Shown: piece by piece, positions 8,757 through 17,761 of the stretch | Position numbering within the stretch: position 1 is the stretch's first letter | How the letters are laid out: each line of letters opens with the position of its first letter | Origin: Clostridioides difficile_D | Lineage (GTDB): Bacteria; Bacillota; Clostridia; Peptostreptococcales; Peptostreptococcaceae | Direction of reading: 5' to 3' | DNA: 64,000 bases | NCBI GenBank assembly: GCA_945861085.1 | Contig: OX244046.1 | Span: forward strand, 2,914,001 to 2,978,000 | Made by a program: the position numbers and the translations under genes | Notes under the pieces: model-generated | Database searches by the model: none | Seen by the model: the letters and a program-made list of their open reading frames with translations, nothing else | What the model was told of the DNA's origin: nothing

Positions 8757-9833
8757 ATGAGCACAAATCATGGAGCTAATTTATATAGTTTATCTAGTAA
8801 GTATGGCTTTTCAAAAGAGGAATTTATGGATTTTAGCTCAAATATAAATCCTTTTGGTACATCAAATTTAGCCAAACAATACATTGTAAACAATATAGAT
8901 ATGGTATCTATGTATCCCGACCCCGATTACATAGACTTAAAAAATTCTATATCCAATTACTGCAAATGTTCTATAGATAATATAGTACTTGGCAGTGGAG
9001 CTACAGAATTAATTTCATCATTTATACATACAATTAACCCTAAACAGGCTCTTTTACTTTCTCCAGTTTATTCAGAGTATGAAAAAGAACTATCTAAAAT
9101 TAATTGTTCTATAGACAAATACTTTGCCAAAGAAGAAGATAATTTTCATATAAATTTAGAAAATCTTATAGAAACTATCAACGCTAAAGATTATGATTTG
9201 GTAATAATCTGTAATCCTAGTAATCCAACTGGATTTGCATTTACTAACGCAGAAATGAGAGAAATTTTAAAAAATACAAACTCATTTTTGATGATTGATG
9301 AAACTTATGTAGAGTTTACTGATACAGATACGTACTCCTGTACTCAAGTAGTCGATGATTATTCTAATTTATTCGTTATAAGGGGTACATCAAAGTTTTT
9401 TTCAACACCTGGTATAAGACTTGGATATGGTATTATATCTGATACTAATGTTAAAAATGAAATAAATAAAAATCTGGATTTATGGAATATAAATATAATT
9501 GCTTCTAAGATGGGTGAAATCATGTTTAGTGATTTAAATTTCATATCAAGCACTATTTCTTTAATGAATACTGAAAGAAACTATTTACTTAAAGAACTTA
9601 AAAATATAAAAAGTTTAAATGTGTATGATACTAAAGGTAATTTTATATTGTGCAAAATTAAGACAAAGGAATTGACTGCTAAATCTCTTCGTGAGAAACT
9701 AATTCCTCAAAGAATAATAATAAGAGATTGTTATTCTTTTGAAGGTCTAGATGAATATTTTTTTAGGGTATGTATATTAAAACCTAATGAAAATAAATTA
9801 TTAATATCATCTCTTAAATCAATTTTTAAATAA
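8757..9833 (+). CDS. PLP-dependent class I/II aminotransferase, HisC/CobD-like
   Basis: 358 residues from ATG 8757, which has GGAGG 8 nt upstream; the longer in-frame extension to 8679 has no SD. The start NHGANLYSLSSKYGF and DFSSNINPFG resemble threonine-phosphate decarboxylase (CobD) and histidinol-phosphate aminotransferases. The PLP lysine is in RGTSKFFSTPGIRLGYG, with the substrate-binding motif CNPSNPTGFAF and DETYVEF before it. No cobalamin or histidine genes are adjacent, so the reaction (transamination or decarboxylation) is open. Confidence 0.87.
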   Translation: MSTNHGANLYSLSSKYGFSKEEFMDFSSNINPFGTSNLAKQYIVNNIDMVSMYPDPDYIDLKNSISNYCKCSIDNIVLGSGATELISSFIHTINPKQALLLSPVYSEYEKELSKINCSIDKYFAKEEDNFHINLENLIETINAKDYDLVIICNPSNPTGFAFTNAEMREILKNTNSFLMIDETYVEFTDTDTYSCTQVVDDYSNLFVIRGTSKFFSTPGIRLGYGIISDTNVKNEINKNLDLWNINIIASKMGEIMFSDLNFISSTISLMNTERNYLLKELKNIKSLNVYDTKGNFILCKIKTKELTAKSLREKLIPQRIIIRDCYSFEGLDEYFFRVCILKPNENKLLISSLKSIFK

Positions 9834-9870
9834 AAAAATTACTTTATTTTGTAATTTGTACAATATAAAA

Positions 9871-9950
9871 AATGGGAGTGTCTCAAAATGAACTTTTTAG
9901 TTCTAAGGCACTCTTTTTTGTATGAAATCAAATATATTTTCATCATTATT
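9871..9950. repeat. Dispersed repeat with terminator-like hairpin, copy 1
   Basis: About 80 nt beginning with GTGTCTCAAAATGAAC, followed by GTTC, GGCACTC, a run of T and TATGAAATCAAATATATTTT. The same sequence recurs at 37393-37475 with few differences. The GAGTG/CACTC stem plus inner GAAC/GTTC and the T run form a terminator for the upstream + gene. TGTCTCAAAA-type ends are common in IS termini, so this may be a degenerate IS end or MITE. Confidence 0.7.
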
Positions 9951-10063
9951 TCAATAATGAAAAAGAGGCCTCTCTGTACTAGTATAATCCCCTTATAGTA
10001 GACATTTAAATAAAAGGCCATTATAATAGGTCTAAAAAGTGTATACTCTAAGGGGGGTTTTCT

Positions 10064-10381
10064 ATGTCTAAAAAACACAAAAAATATAGCAAAGAACTTA
10101 AACTAAAAGCTGTAAACTTATATATAAAAGAAGGATACTCATCATACAAAATTGCTGAGATGCTGAATATAAGAAGCAAAACACAAGTTCAAAACTGGGT
10201 AAAAGATTATAAAAATAAAGGTAAAATTGCATTTAATGAGGAAACTAGGGGCAGATTTAAAAATATTAGTCTAGAAAATGATAATAGAATATTTAAATCT
10301 GTTGAAGAAGAATTGAAGTACTTACGCATGGAGAATGAATTCTTAAAAAAGTTAAGTACCCTATCGGACAAGTCAAAGTAA
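10064..10381 (+). CDS. IS3-family transposase OrfA (helix-turn-helix)
   Basis: 105 residues, with a helix-turn-helix in the first 50 (KELKLKAVNLYIKEG, SSYKIAEMLNI, TQVQNWVKDY) and a leucine-zipper-like C-terminus (EEELKYLRMENEFLKKL). OrfA binds the terminal repeats. The start ATG follows AAGGGGGG. Before its stop it contains the slippery A6G at 10345-10351, so most of its C-terminal tail is replaced when ribosomes shift into orfB. Confidence 0.92.
   Translation: MSKKHKKYSKELKLKAVNLYIKEGYSSYKIAEMLNIRSKTQVQNWVKDYKNKGKIAFNEETRGRFKNISLENDNRIFKSVEEELKYLRMENEFLKKLSTLSDKSK
10345..10351 (+). other. Programmed -1 frameshift site A6G between orfA and orfB
   Basis: In the orfA frame the codons read TTA AAA AAG. 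A -1 slip on A-AAA-AAG puts the ribosome in the orfB frame, which is open from GTT at 10351 through the OrfB stop at 11235. This matches the A6G signal known for IS150-type elements and would give an OrfAB fusion of about 390 residues. Confidence 0.8.
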
Positions 10382-10407
10382 GCGATAAATTTAAAACAAT
10401 TAAACTT

Positions 10408-11235
10408 GTGTCTAGGAAGTATAGTATTTCTAGTATGTGTAAGTTGATAGGTGTGTCAAGAAGTGGTTACTATAAATGGCTAAGTTATTCTAAAAAATCT
10501 TCCGATAGGGATATCAAAGATAGAATTATTAAGGATTATATAATTGAAATACATAAAAAATATAGAGGCACTTATGGTAGAAAAAGAATTTGTACTTATT
10601 TAAATAAAATACTTGATACCCCTATTAATCATAAGAGAGTATATAGGTTGATGAAAGAACTAGGTATTAAATCTATTATTAGAAAGAAAGTATATAGACG
10701 TAAGTTTAAATCATCTGAGGTATATGATAATATATTAAATCGTGAATTTACAGCTAATCAACCATTAGAAAAAATTTGTATGGATATAACATACATACCT
10801 ATCGGTAAAAAATTCTTATATATGAATGTAGCCAAAGATTTATTTAATGGTGAAATAGTCGCATATGAGATAAGTACAAAAATGGATTCTAAATTAGTTA
10901 ATAATACAGTAAATCAACTAATAAATATGAATGTAGCTAAAGATTGTATTTTACATACAGATCAAGGTTCACAATATACAAGTAGATCTTACTCTAAAAG
11001 GCTTAAGGATAATGGTATTATACAATCTATGTCCCGAAGGGGCAACTGCTGGGATAATGCTCCTATAGAAAGTTTTTTCAGTCATTTTAAATCTGAATTA
11101 ATATATTTAATTGATACTACAGATCCAAAGGAAATGATTAGTCTAATAAATGATTATATTTATTTTTATAATAATGAAAGAATACAATTAAAAAACGGAA
11201 TGAGTCCGATTGAATATCGAACTCATTCCGAGTAA
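10408..11235 (+). CDS. IS3-family transposase OrfB (DDE integrase domain)
   Basis: 275 residues from the internal GTG, normally made as an OrfAB fusion. An HTH_21-like N-terminus (SRSGYYKWL) is followed by an rve core with the DDE triad: MDITYIPI (Asp), HTDQGSQYTS (Asp) and NAPIESFFSHFKSE (Glu). The protein appears full length, so the element may be active. The last codons form a 10-bp hairpin (CGGAATGAGT ... ACTCATTCCG) at about 11199-11233. Confidence 0.93.
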   Translation: MSRKYSISSMCKLIGVSRSGYYKWLSYSKKSSDRDIKDRIIKDYIIEIHKKYRGTYGRKRICTYLNKILDTPINHKRVYRLMKELGIKSIIRKKVYRRKFKSSEVYDNILNREFTANQPLEKICMDITYIPIGKKFLYMNVAKDLFNGEIVAYEISTKMDSKLVNNTVNQLINMNVAKDCILHTDQGSQYTSRSYSKRLKDNGIIQSMSRRGNCWDNAPIESFFSHFKSELIYLIDTTDPKEMISLINDYIYFYNNERIQLKNGMSPIEYRTHSE

Positions 11236-11314
11236 AGATAGCCTTTTTTAAGTCTGTCTACTTGACAGGGACATATCCAGTACTGAGACGGCCTCTTTTT
11301 CATCTATTTACAAA

Positions 11315-12523
11315 CTAAGCACTTTGTTTTTCTTTGTTTCCTTTTTTACTAATTCCATCATTTATTTTATCTACAACTACTGCTATTGCATTATCTCCTG
11401 ATACATTACATGCTGTACCAAAACTGTCTTGAGTTAAGTATAAAGCTATCATTAAACTTGCAAGACCACCATCTGATGGTATTCCAACCATTGGTAAGAA
11501 AGGAAGTGCACTCATTATAGCTCCACCTGGTGCTCCTGGTGCTGCAACCATTGCTATACCTAACATTGCAATATAAGGGAATAATACGCCTATTCCATGT
11601 GGCATACCATTCATCATTAAAACTGCTGTTGTAAATCCTGTTATTGATATCATACTACCTGATAAATGTATTGTTGCACAAAGAGGTACAACAAATTCTC
11701 TTATTTGCTTACTTACTCCGTTTTTTTCTGCACAACCAACATTAACTGGTATAGTTGCTGCTGAAGATTGAGTACCTATAGCTGTTAAATATCCAGGTAC
11801 TTGATTTTTTAACATTCTTACTGGATTTTTTCCTGAAAACATTCCTGCTGCTGTAAATTGACATGCCATATATACAAAATGTAAAGGGATTACTACTAAA
11901 TATACTTTCCAGAATACCCCTAATATTGTCCATACTTCCCCTGCTATAGTTATATTTGCAAAAGTTCCTGCTATGTATAAAGGTAATAAAGGTATAATTA
12001 CTGTTGACAACGTTTTCGTTACGATTTCTTGGAATTCTTGGAAGAAATTAAATAAAGTTTCTCCTTTACCATGATTTCTTAAAGCTGATATTCCAAGCCC
12101 CATTACAAATGCAAATACGATTGCTGCTGTTACATCTACCATAGGCTCTAATGGAATTGTGAAGATTGGAGCTAACATTCCTGCTTCTGGGTCTCCAATT
12201 TGACTTGCAACACTTGCATCAATAAAATTTGGGAAGATTAATGTAGATACTACAAATGACAATAATCCTGCTATTAAAGTAGAACCATATGCGATTCCTG
12301 TAGTTATTCCCAATAACTTTCCTGCGCCTGTTGCTAAATCAGCTATACCTGCTGTTACAAAACCTATAATTATAAATGGTATAACAAATTTTAGGAATGC
12401 TGAGAATAGAGTACTAACTGTTACTAATATTTGTACAATTATTTCTGGTGCATAACTTCCGATTAAAATACCGACTATGATACCGATGATTAGCTTGGGC
12501 ACTAAACCTATTTTTTTCTTCAT
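11315..12523 (-). CDS. Dicarboxylate/amino acid:cation symporter (DAACS family)
   Basis: 402 residues from ATG 12523 (GGAGGG upstream; the longer form to 12559 is unlikely). It has about eight membrane segments and the family hairpin/substrate region with GTQSSAATIPVNVGCAEKNGVSK, then GFTTAVLMMNG and the late DSFGTACNVSGDNAIAVVVDK motif. It takes up glutamate, aspartate, serine/threonine or C4-dicarboxylates with Na+ or H+; the substrate cannot be decided here. It has its own promoter, and an IS150-type element lies 13 nt beyond its stop. Confidence 0.9.
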   Translation of the reverse strand: MKKKIGLVPKLIIGIIVGILIGSYAPEIIVQILVTVSTLFSAFLKFVIPFIIIGFVTAGIADLATGAGKLLGITTGIAYGSTLIAGLLSFVVSTLIFPNFIDASVASQIGDPEAGMLAPIFTIPLEPMVDVTAAIVFAFVMGLGISALRNHGKGETLFNFFQEFQEIVTKTLSTVIIPLLPLYIAGTFANITIAGEVWTILGVFWKVYLVVIPLHFVYMACQFTAAGMFSGKNPVRMLKNQVPGYLTAIGTQSSAATIPVNVGCAEKNGVSKQIREFVVPLCATIHLSGSMISITGFTTAVLMMNGMPHGIGVLFPYIAMLGIAMVAAPGAPGGAIMSALPFLPMVGIPSDGGLASLMIALYLTQDSFGTACNVSGDNAIAVVVDKINDGISKKGNKEKQSA

Positions 12524-12604
12524 AACATTTACCCTCCATAACTTTTTTAAATTAAGCATCCTTGTACATTGAATACTTAGCTAAATATTGGATATCCACT
12601 TATT

Positions 12605-12633
12605 ATGATAATAGAGTTTTACCTCTCCGTCAA
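12605..12633 (-). promoter_or_regulatory. Sigma-A promoter for the DAACS symporter gene
   Basis: Minus strand TTGACG (12633-12628), a 17-nt spacer and TATCAT (12610-12605), about 80 nt upstream of ATG 12523. Confidence 0.65.
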
Positions 12634-12654
12634 CAATTTAACCATTTTTTGTTA

Positions 12655-12694
12655 ATAAAAAAAAGAATAACATATATAAATTGTTATTCTTCTT
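12655..12694 (-). terminator. Terminator of the DUF1232 gene
   Basis: Minus strand AAGAATAACA, a short loop, TGTTATTCTT and a run of eight or nine T. Its left arm overlaps the last codons of the DUF1232 gene. Confidence 0.85.
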
Positions 12695-13073
12695 CATCTT
12701 TTATAGAAAATTCTACATTTTCAATTATATTTGAATGTTTATCCTTTTTTGCAATAATTCTATACTTATTAATTTCTTCATTCACAGTACCTATACTCCA
12801 AATTAATACTATAGCATCATCTACAAAACCAAATGCACCAGCAATCATTTCAGGTATTATATCAACTCCAGATACAAAGTACGATATAGTAAAAATTAAT
12901 ACGGAAACTACTTTTATTTTATCGACTATATTGATTCGTTTATCTGTCATAAAATCAGGTAGTTTAAGTAAATCAAATATAAAAAGCAAACCAAATTTAG
13001 CATTTTTAAATCTCACCAAAATTTTTTTTAAAAAATCTAAAATTATATTAATGACTCTTTTTAGAAATTCCAT
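12684..13073 (-). CDS. YkvA-like DUF1232 membrane protein
   Basis: 129 residues from ATG 13073, which has GAGGTG 6 nt upstream; the GTG at 13082 overlaps this SD. The DUF1232 signature is present: a hydrophobic segment ending in GVDIIPEMIAGAFGFVDDAIVLIW. An acidic C-terminal tail (SIKDEEE) follows. The family is widespread and uncharacterised, and is probably membrane-associated. It is monocistronic. Confidence 0.85.
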   Translation of the reverse strand: MEFLKRVINIILDFLKKILVRFKNAKFGLLFIFDLLKLPDFMTDKRINIVDKIKVVSVLIFTISYFVSGVDIIPEMIAGAFGFVDDAIVLIWSIGTVNEEINKYRIIAKKDKHSNIIENVEFSIKDEEE

Positions 13074-13176
13074 ATTTATCACCTCTTATAATTATAGGTT
13101 ATTCTACATTATAACCGATATAATTAATTTGATGAATATATTAGAGATAAATTTTATTAATTAGTTTACATTTAAA

Positions 13177-14178
13177 TTATAATAATTCAATTCCTGCACT
13201 GCTACAATTTTTAATCATATCTTGTGGCCATACTCCAACCTGTACTTCTCCTATATGAGCCTTTTGCAAGAAATACATACATATTCTTGATTGACCAATT
13301 CCTCCACCAATTGTATATGGAAGCTCACCATTTAAAAGCATCTTATGATAGTCAAACTCTTTTCTCTCTTCACATCCAGCAAGTTTCAATTGTCTATCAA
13401 GAGATTCTTCATCAACTCTAATTCCCATTGAAGATAATTCTAACGCTGAATCTAAAACAGGATTATAAAATAATATATCTCCATTCAATTCCCAGTCATC
13501 ATAATCAGGGCTTCTTCCATCATGTTTTTCTCCTGATATTAGTGTCTTTCCTATTTGAGTTATAAATACTGCCTTCTTGTCTTTTACAACTTTGTCTTCT
13601 CTTTCCTTTGGCGATAATTCAGGATACATATCTTCTAACTCTTGTGATGTTATAAAAGTTATTTCTTCTGGTAAGATTTCTTTTATACCTTTATACATAC
13701 TACATACAAAAATTTCAGTATCTTTAAATACTCCATATAGCCTTTTTACAATATCTTTTAAAGTCTTTTCATTTCTGCTACTTTTATCTATAACCAATTC
13801 CCAATCCCACTGGTCTACATAAAGGGAATGTATATTATCCAATTCTTCATTTTTTCTTATTGCATTCATATCTGTATATAAACCACTGCCAACTTCAAAG
13901 CCGTATTTTTTAAGAGCTAATCGTTTCCATTTTGCAAGTGATTGAACAATTTCTGCATTTTTATTCATAAATGGTATATCAAAACTTACAGCCTTTTCTC
14001 CATTTAAATTATCATTTGCACCTGTTTCTGGTAATACAAATAATGGAGAAGAAACTCTTATAAGATTTAATTCATTACTTAGTCTCATTTCAAAAAAATC
14101 TTTTAATTTTTTTATAGCTATTTGTGTATCAATTACATTCAAACTACTTTTATAATCCTTTGGTATTATTGTGCTCAT
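13177..14178 (-). CDS. asnA: Aspartate-ammonia ligase (asparagine synthetase A)
   Basis: 333 residues from ATG 14178 (GGGAG 8 nt upstream), the normal length of AsnA. It is a class II aminoacyl-tRNA-synthetase-like fold that makes asparagine from aspartate, ammonia and ATP. Family motifs seen: SSPLFVLPETGANDNLNG, EIVQSLAKWKR, the WDWELVI region, and the C-terminal GGGIGQSRICMYFLQKAHIGEVQ. A T-box leader upstream ties its expression to uncharged tRNA-Asn. Confidence 0.97.
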   Translation of the reverse strand: MSTIIPKDYKSSLNVIDTQIAIKKLKDFFEMRLSNELNLIRVSSPLFVLPETGANDNLNGEKAVSFDIPFMNKNAEIVQSLAKWKRLALKKYGFEVGSGLYTDMNAIRKNEELDNIHSLYVDQWDWELVIDKSSRNEKTLKDIVKRLYGVFKDTEIFVCSMYKGIKEILPEEITFITSQELEDMYPELSPKEREDKVVKDKKAVFITQIGKTLISGEKHDGRSPDYDDWELNGDILFYNPVLDSALELSSMGIRVDEESLDRQLKLAGCEERKEFDYHKMLLNGELPYTIGGGIGQSRICMYFLQKAHIGEVQVGVWPQDMIKNCSSAGIELL

Positions 14179-14206
14179 ATTATTCACTCCCTATATTTAT
14201 ATATTT

Positions 14207-14540
14207 TTCCATAAAAAAAACCCTTCATCCCTATATAAAAGGGACGAAAGGTTGCTTTTCCGCGGTACCACCCTGATTAGTCTGAAATAAATTCAAACCC
14301 AGCTCATAATGTACAGATATTACTCGATACATCCCAATATGATAACGGTTTGGTTCCGACTAAGCCTACTCTTTTAAAATTTCGGTTAGCAACTCCAGGA
14401 TGTTCTTCATTATAGACTTCATATTGGTCTCACACCATCACCAACTCGCTTTAATTACATTCTATAACTACTCTTCCTTTCAAAGTCTTTAAGAGTTTAA
14501 TTCAATAAAATTTAGCTCTCTTATGTTTTCTATTTATTCA
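14207..14540 (-). promoter_or_regulatory. T-box riboswitch (tRNA-Asn sensing) controlling asnA
   Basis: The leader RNA on the minus strand contains the T-box AGGGTGGTACCGCGG (about 14262-14276) that pairs with the uncharged tRNA 3' end. A terminator with stems CCTTTCGTCCC and GGGATGAAGGG and a T run (14212-14246) follows directly. Stem I carries the conserved distal block AGCGAGTTGGTGATGGTG. A plausible specifier codon AAC (Asn) is at 14404-14402, in GAAGAACATCC. When tRNA-Asn is uncharged, antitermination should allow asnA expression. Confidence 0.93.
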
Positions 14541-14547
14541 TAATAGT

Positions 14548-14576
14548 ATGATAAGTGATTAGTTAAAATTTGTCAA
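14548..14576 (-). promoter_or_regulatory. Sigma-A promoter of the asnA T-box leader
   Basis: Minus strand consensus TTGACA (14576-14571), a 17-nt spacer and TATCAT (14553-14548), placing the start about 14541, just before the T-box. Confidence 0.8.
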
Positions 14577-14624
14577 GTTTATTATTTTTTTATTTTTACA
14601 CACTTTAGAACTTTTACCTATACT

Positions 14625-15815
14625 TTATAAATTTTCAAACGTAGCCTTTAATCTATCCATACATTCTTTTAATAAAGACTGTGGACATGCTACATTTATT
14701 CTTTCAAATCCTATTCCTTCTTTTCCAAATATATAACCCTCATCAAACAATACATTAGCTTTTTTAAACATTAAATCTTCAAGTTCTACTTCATTTAATC
14801 CATAAGCAGTAAAATCTAACCATGCTAGATATGTTCCTTCTGGATAAACAAGTTTTACTTTTGGTAAATTTTCTTTTAAGTATTCATCAATAAATTTTAT
14901 GTTGTTATCTAAATATTCATTCAATTCATCAAGCCAATCTTCACTCTCATTATATGCTGCTATTGTAGCTACAATAGCAAAAGGATTTGGTGAGGTTCCA
15001 ACTCCAACAGCTGTAACTTCTTCTTGATATTTATTTCTTAATTCATTATTATTAACTATTATATTAGACAATTGCATTCCAGCCAAATTAAACGTTTTAC
15101 TTGGGGCTATACATGTAATTATTTTATCTTTATACTCTGGACATAAGGCTTGCAAAGGAGTATGTTTAAATCCTTTTCTAATTAAATCAGAATGTATCTC
15201 ATCAGCTATTATCCATAAGTTGTATTTTTTACATATTTCTACAACCTTTTTTAATTCTTCTTCTCTCCAAACTCTCCCAACAGGATTGTGAGGGCTACAA
15301 AGTATAAGTACTTTATTGTTACTACACTTAGCCTTTTCTTCCAAATCATCATAATCCATTCTATAAGTCCCATTTTCATATATTAGAGGATTGTTTACAA
15401 CTTCTCTATTATTACTTTTTATCTTAGCTTCAAATGGGTAATATACTGGTTTTTGAACTATTACACCTTCATTAGAATCAGTTAATATTCTTACTAAAAT
15501 AGCCACCGCTGGTACGACCCCTGGACTAAAAACAATATCTTCTCTATTTATTTCCCAGTTAAATCTCCTTTTATACCAACCACAAACTGAATCAAAGTAT
15601 TTCTCACTATCATTGGAACTATACCCAAATATTTTGTGATTAACTTTTTTATGTAACGCTTCTATTATTGGTTCTGCACATTCAAAATCCATATCTGCAA
15701 TCCAAAAAGGTAAACCATCTTTTTGTGCTTTTGGTGAACAATTAGTTCTAAAATCCCATTTAACACAATCTGTTCCCACTCTATCTATTACTCTGTCAAA
15801 ATTATATTTACTCAT
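14625..15815 (-). CDS. PatB/MalY-family PLP-dependent C-S lyase
   Basis: 396 residues, normal for the family. Motifs: LPFWIADMDFE near the start, FSPGVVPAVA, CSPHNPVGRVW, IADEIHSDL (PLP-binding Asp) and APSKTFNLAGMQ with the PLP lysine. Members cleave cystathionine or cysteine to pyruvate/homocysteine, ammonia and sulfide, and some act as aminotransferases. A terminator at 16000-16050 separates it from the amidohydrolase operon, so it is probably transcribed alone. Confidence 0.9.
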   Translation of the reverse strand: MSKYNFDRVIDRVGTDCVKWDFRTNCSPKAQKDGLPFWIADMDFECAEPIIEALHKKVNHKIFGYSSNDSEKYFDSVCGWYKRRFNWEINREDIVFSPGVVPAVAILVRILTDSNEGVIVQKPVYYPFEAKIKSNNREVVNNPLIYENGTYRMDYDDLEEKAKCSNNKVLILCSPHNPVGRVWREEELKKVVEICKKYNLWIIADEIHSDLIRKGFKHTPLQALCPEYKDKIITCIAPSKTFNLAGMQLSNIIVNNNELRNKYQEEVTAVGVGTSPNPFAIVATIAAYNESEDWLDELNEYLDNNIKFIDEYLKENLPKVKLVYPEGTYLAWLDFTAYGLNEVELEDLMFKKANVLFDEGYIFGKEGIGFERINVACPQSLLKECMDRLKATFENL

Positions 15816-15999
15816 TTTTCCCCTCCTAAAAATATAGATTTTATAATTATTAAATCTATAACTATGTATAATTTAGTATTATTTTACAACTCTACATACT
15901 ATAATAATAGCACTTTTTTGTCCAATAGATTTAAAATATATTTGTTTTTATTGTTATAGTTTTTTTCAATATTGTAAAAATAACTTCATTATATCAAAA

Positions 16000-16050
16000 C
16001 AAGATTGCTCATATTAATTATATTTCAACTAACATGGGCAATCTTTTTCT
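16000..16050 (-). terminator. Terminator of the yjiHG-amidohydrolase operon
   Basis: Minus strand AGATTGCCCAT, a loop, ATGAGCAATCT and a T-rich tract, 43 nt after the amidohydrolase stop codon. Confidence 0.75.
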
Positions 16051-16092
16051 ATAGTTTCTAAAATTTTAAATGTGAAGCTAATCGTTTGGACA

Positions 16093-17214
16093 TTATCCTA
16101 ATCTCTTTTCAACCAATCTACACCATATATCTACTCCATATTCTAATGCCTTTGTATCAAATGTTACATTTGGGTTATGGAATCCTGGTGTAGCATCAGC
16201 TCCCAATCCAATATATGTAGTTTTACATTTTAATTTTTGCGTATAATAGTGGAAATCTTCTCCTCCAGAATTTTTAAATATACCTATCGACGCATCTGTT
16301 CCAAATACATCTTTTATAGTTTCTTCAGCCAATTTCACAAGCTCTTCATCAAACTCTGCTGCTGGTACTCCATCCTTTGAAAGCAATATAGCTTCTGCAT
16401 TTATAGAACTTACAGCAGTTTTTACAGCATGGATGGCTTTTTCTTTTAATTCTTCTATTATATCATTACTTTCAGCTCTTATATCTAAAGCCATAAATGC
16501 TTCATCTGGTATATTATTATATGTTTCTCCTTTAACGGATATATTTGTTACTTTTATAGAATTTGGTACAGCTGGATTTACTCTTATTGCATTTATCGAA
16601 TTTACTGCTAAACAAACAGCATCTACTGCATTTACTCCTAAATGCGGTTTAGAACCATGACAAGTAGTACCTTTAATCGTAAATTCCATTATACAACTAG
16701 CACAATGATACATTGCAGGTATAGCCTTTCCCAGCCTACAATCTTGTCCAGGTCTTAAATGCATACCTACCATTTCTTCTACATCATCTAATAACCCAGA
16801 ATCAATTACTCTTAATGCTCCATATAACTTTTCTTCCCCTGGTTGAAAAAGTATTTTTAATTTTCCTCTCTTTACTAGGTTTCTCTCTTTTATTAACTTT
16901 GCAGCTGTTAAAAGCATAGAAGTGTGACCATCATGACCACAAGCATGTATCATTTTCTTTTTTCCATCTATTATAAATTCCAGCGCATCCATATCTGCTC
17001 TTATAGCAAATACAGGGCCTTCTTCTTTAGAATCTATAGTTACTATAATGCCAGTTCCTGCAATACCTTTATTAATATTTTCAAATCCCATTTTTTCAAG
17101 CTCTTTTAAAACAAATTCTGATGTCTTGTATTCTTCAAATCCTTTTTCTGGTATAGTGTGTAGATAATCATACACTTTATGTACATACTCAATATAACCT
17201 TTGTTAGTCTGCAT
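16093..17214 (-). CDS. M20-family amidohydrolase/metallopeptidase
   Basis: 373 residues. Metal-binding motifs: AIRADMDALEF, MIHACGHDGHTSMLL, LFQPGEEKLYG (catalytic Glu) and GMHLRP; the late GGEDFHYYTQ supplies the last ligand. The dimerisation (lid) domain is in the middle, about 170-280. Relatives hydrolyse N-acyl amino acids, hippurate or small peptides. It starts 60 nt after yjiG with an AGGAGG SD, as the last gene of a sigma-54-driven operon with two Gate-domain membrane proteins. That context suggests uptake and hydrolysis of an amidated or peptidic compound. Confidence 0.92.
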   Translation of the reverse strand: MQTNKGYIEYVHKVYDYLHTIPEKGFEEYKTSEFVLKELEKMGFENINKGIAGTGIIVTIDSKEEGPVFAIRADMDALEFIIDGKKKMIHACGHDGHTSMLLTAAKLIKERNLVKRGKLKILFQPGEEKLYGALRVIDSGLLDDVEEMVGMHLRPGQDCRLGKAIPAMYHCASCIMEFTIKGTTCHGSKPHLGVNAVDAVCLAVNSINAIRVNPAVPNSIKVTNISVKGETYNNIPDEAFMALDIRAESNDIIEELKEKAIHAVKTAVSSINAEAILLSKDGVPAAEFDEELVKLAEETIKDVFGTDASIGIFKNSGGEDFHYYTQKLKCKTTYIGLGADATPGFHNPNVTFDTKALEYGVDIWCRLVEKRLG

Positions 17215-17274
17215 AATATAATTCCTCCTTAAAATTTAAACCTTCAATTTATATTAAATTTTTATTATAATTAC

Positions 17275-17760
17275 CTATACTATGAAATAATTCATTATAA
17301 GCATTGCAATGCAACCATTTAACGTTGCTATCACAAACATGTGTGGATAATATTTTGTCTTTAATTCAGCCGTTCCTAAAAGTCTGCCCATAAATTGTAT
17401 CTGAGCTCCTGAAAGCAATAACATTGGTAAGAGAATTGCAACATGTGCTTGGCTTATCTGACCTGCTGTAAACAAACCTGCTATTACCCCAGATGCTCCT
17501 CCCATTGATATAAATATTGTCATTATAGCCGTTGCTGCAACACCTGGAAGTCCAAATAAACTCATTACAGGTGTGAATATTGTCCCTATTATATCCAAAA
17601 GACCAGTTAAATTGAACACAGAAATTATAGCAAAACCAAATATAACATTTGGAGCCATTGAATTTGTACTTATTTGAAATCCATTTCTAGCCCCTCCAAT
17701 AAATGCATCTATCACATTTCCTTTTTTAACTTTTTCTTCTTTTTTTGCTACCTCACTCAT
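17275..17760 (-). CDS. yjiG: YjiG-like nucleoside-recognition (Gate) membrane protein
   Basis: 161 residues from ATG 17760. Its SD (GGGGGA) lies inside the last codons of yjiH, so the two are translationally linked. Four or so membrane helices with MSLFGLPGVAATAIMTIFISMGGASGV match the Gate/nucleoside-recognition fold shared with SpmB. The E. coli yjiG-yjiH pair stands beside the isoaspartyl dipeptidase gene; here the partner is an M20 hydrolase. The pair is presumed to form a transporter, but the substrate is unknown. Confidence 0.82.
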   Translation of the reverse strand: MSEVAKKEEKVKKGNVIDAFIGGARNGFQISTNSMAPNVIFGFAIISVFNLTGLLDIIGTIFTPVMSLFGLPGVAATAIMTIFISMGGASGVIAGLFTAGQISQAHVAILLPMLLLSGAQIQFMGRLLGTAELKTKYYPHMFVIATLNGCIAMLIMNYFIV

Positions 17761-17761
17761 A

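Larger units (their letters stand above)
9958..11301 (+). mobile_element. IS3-family (IS150 group) insertion sequence
   Basis: Two overlapping-frame transposase genes are bounded by inverted repeats. The left end TGAAAAAGAGGCC and the complement of the right end share 13 identical bases, then a similar stretch to about 65 nt that includes GTACT and AGTAGACA. I place the edges at TG...CA, but no clear target duplication is visible, and a boundary nearer GTACT (9976/11284) cannot be excluded. The right edge is 13 nt from the stop of the symporter gene, so the element has probably separated that gene from its original terminator. Confidence 0.85.

Noticed and set aside
9839..10078. 79-codon minus-strand frame at the left end of the IS
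   Set aside because: It spans the repeat, IS end and orfA start without an SD; no recognisable product.
12562..13164. 200-codon + strand frame
   Set aside because: It is antisense to the DUF1232 gene and its terminator, with no SD or recognisable product.
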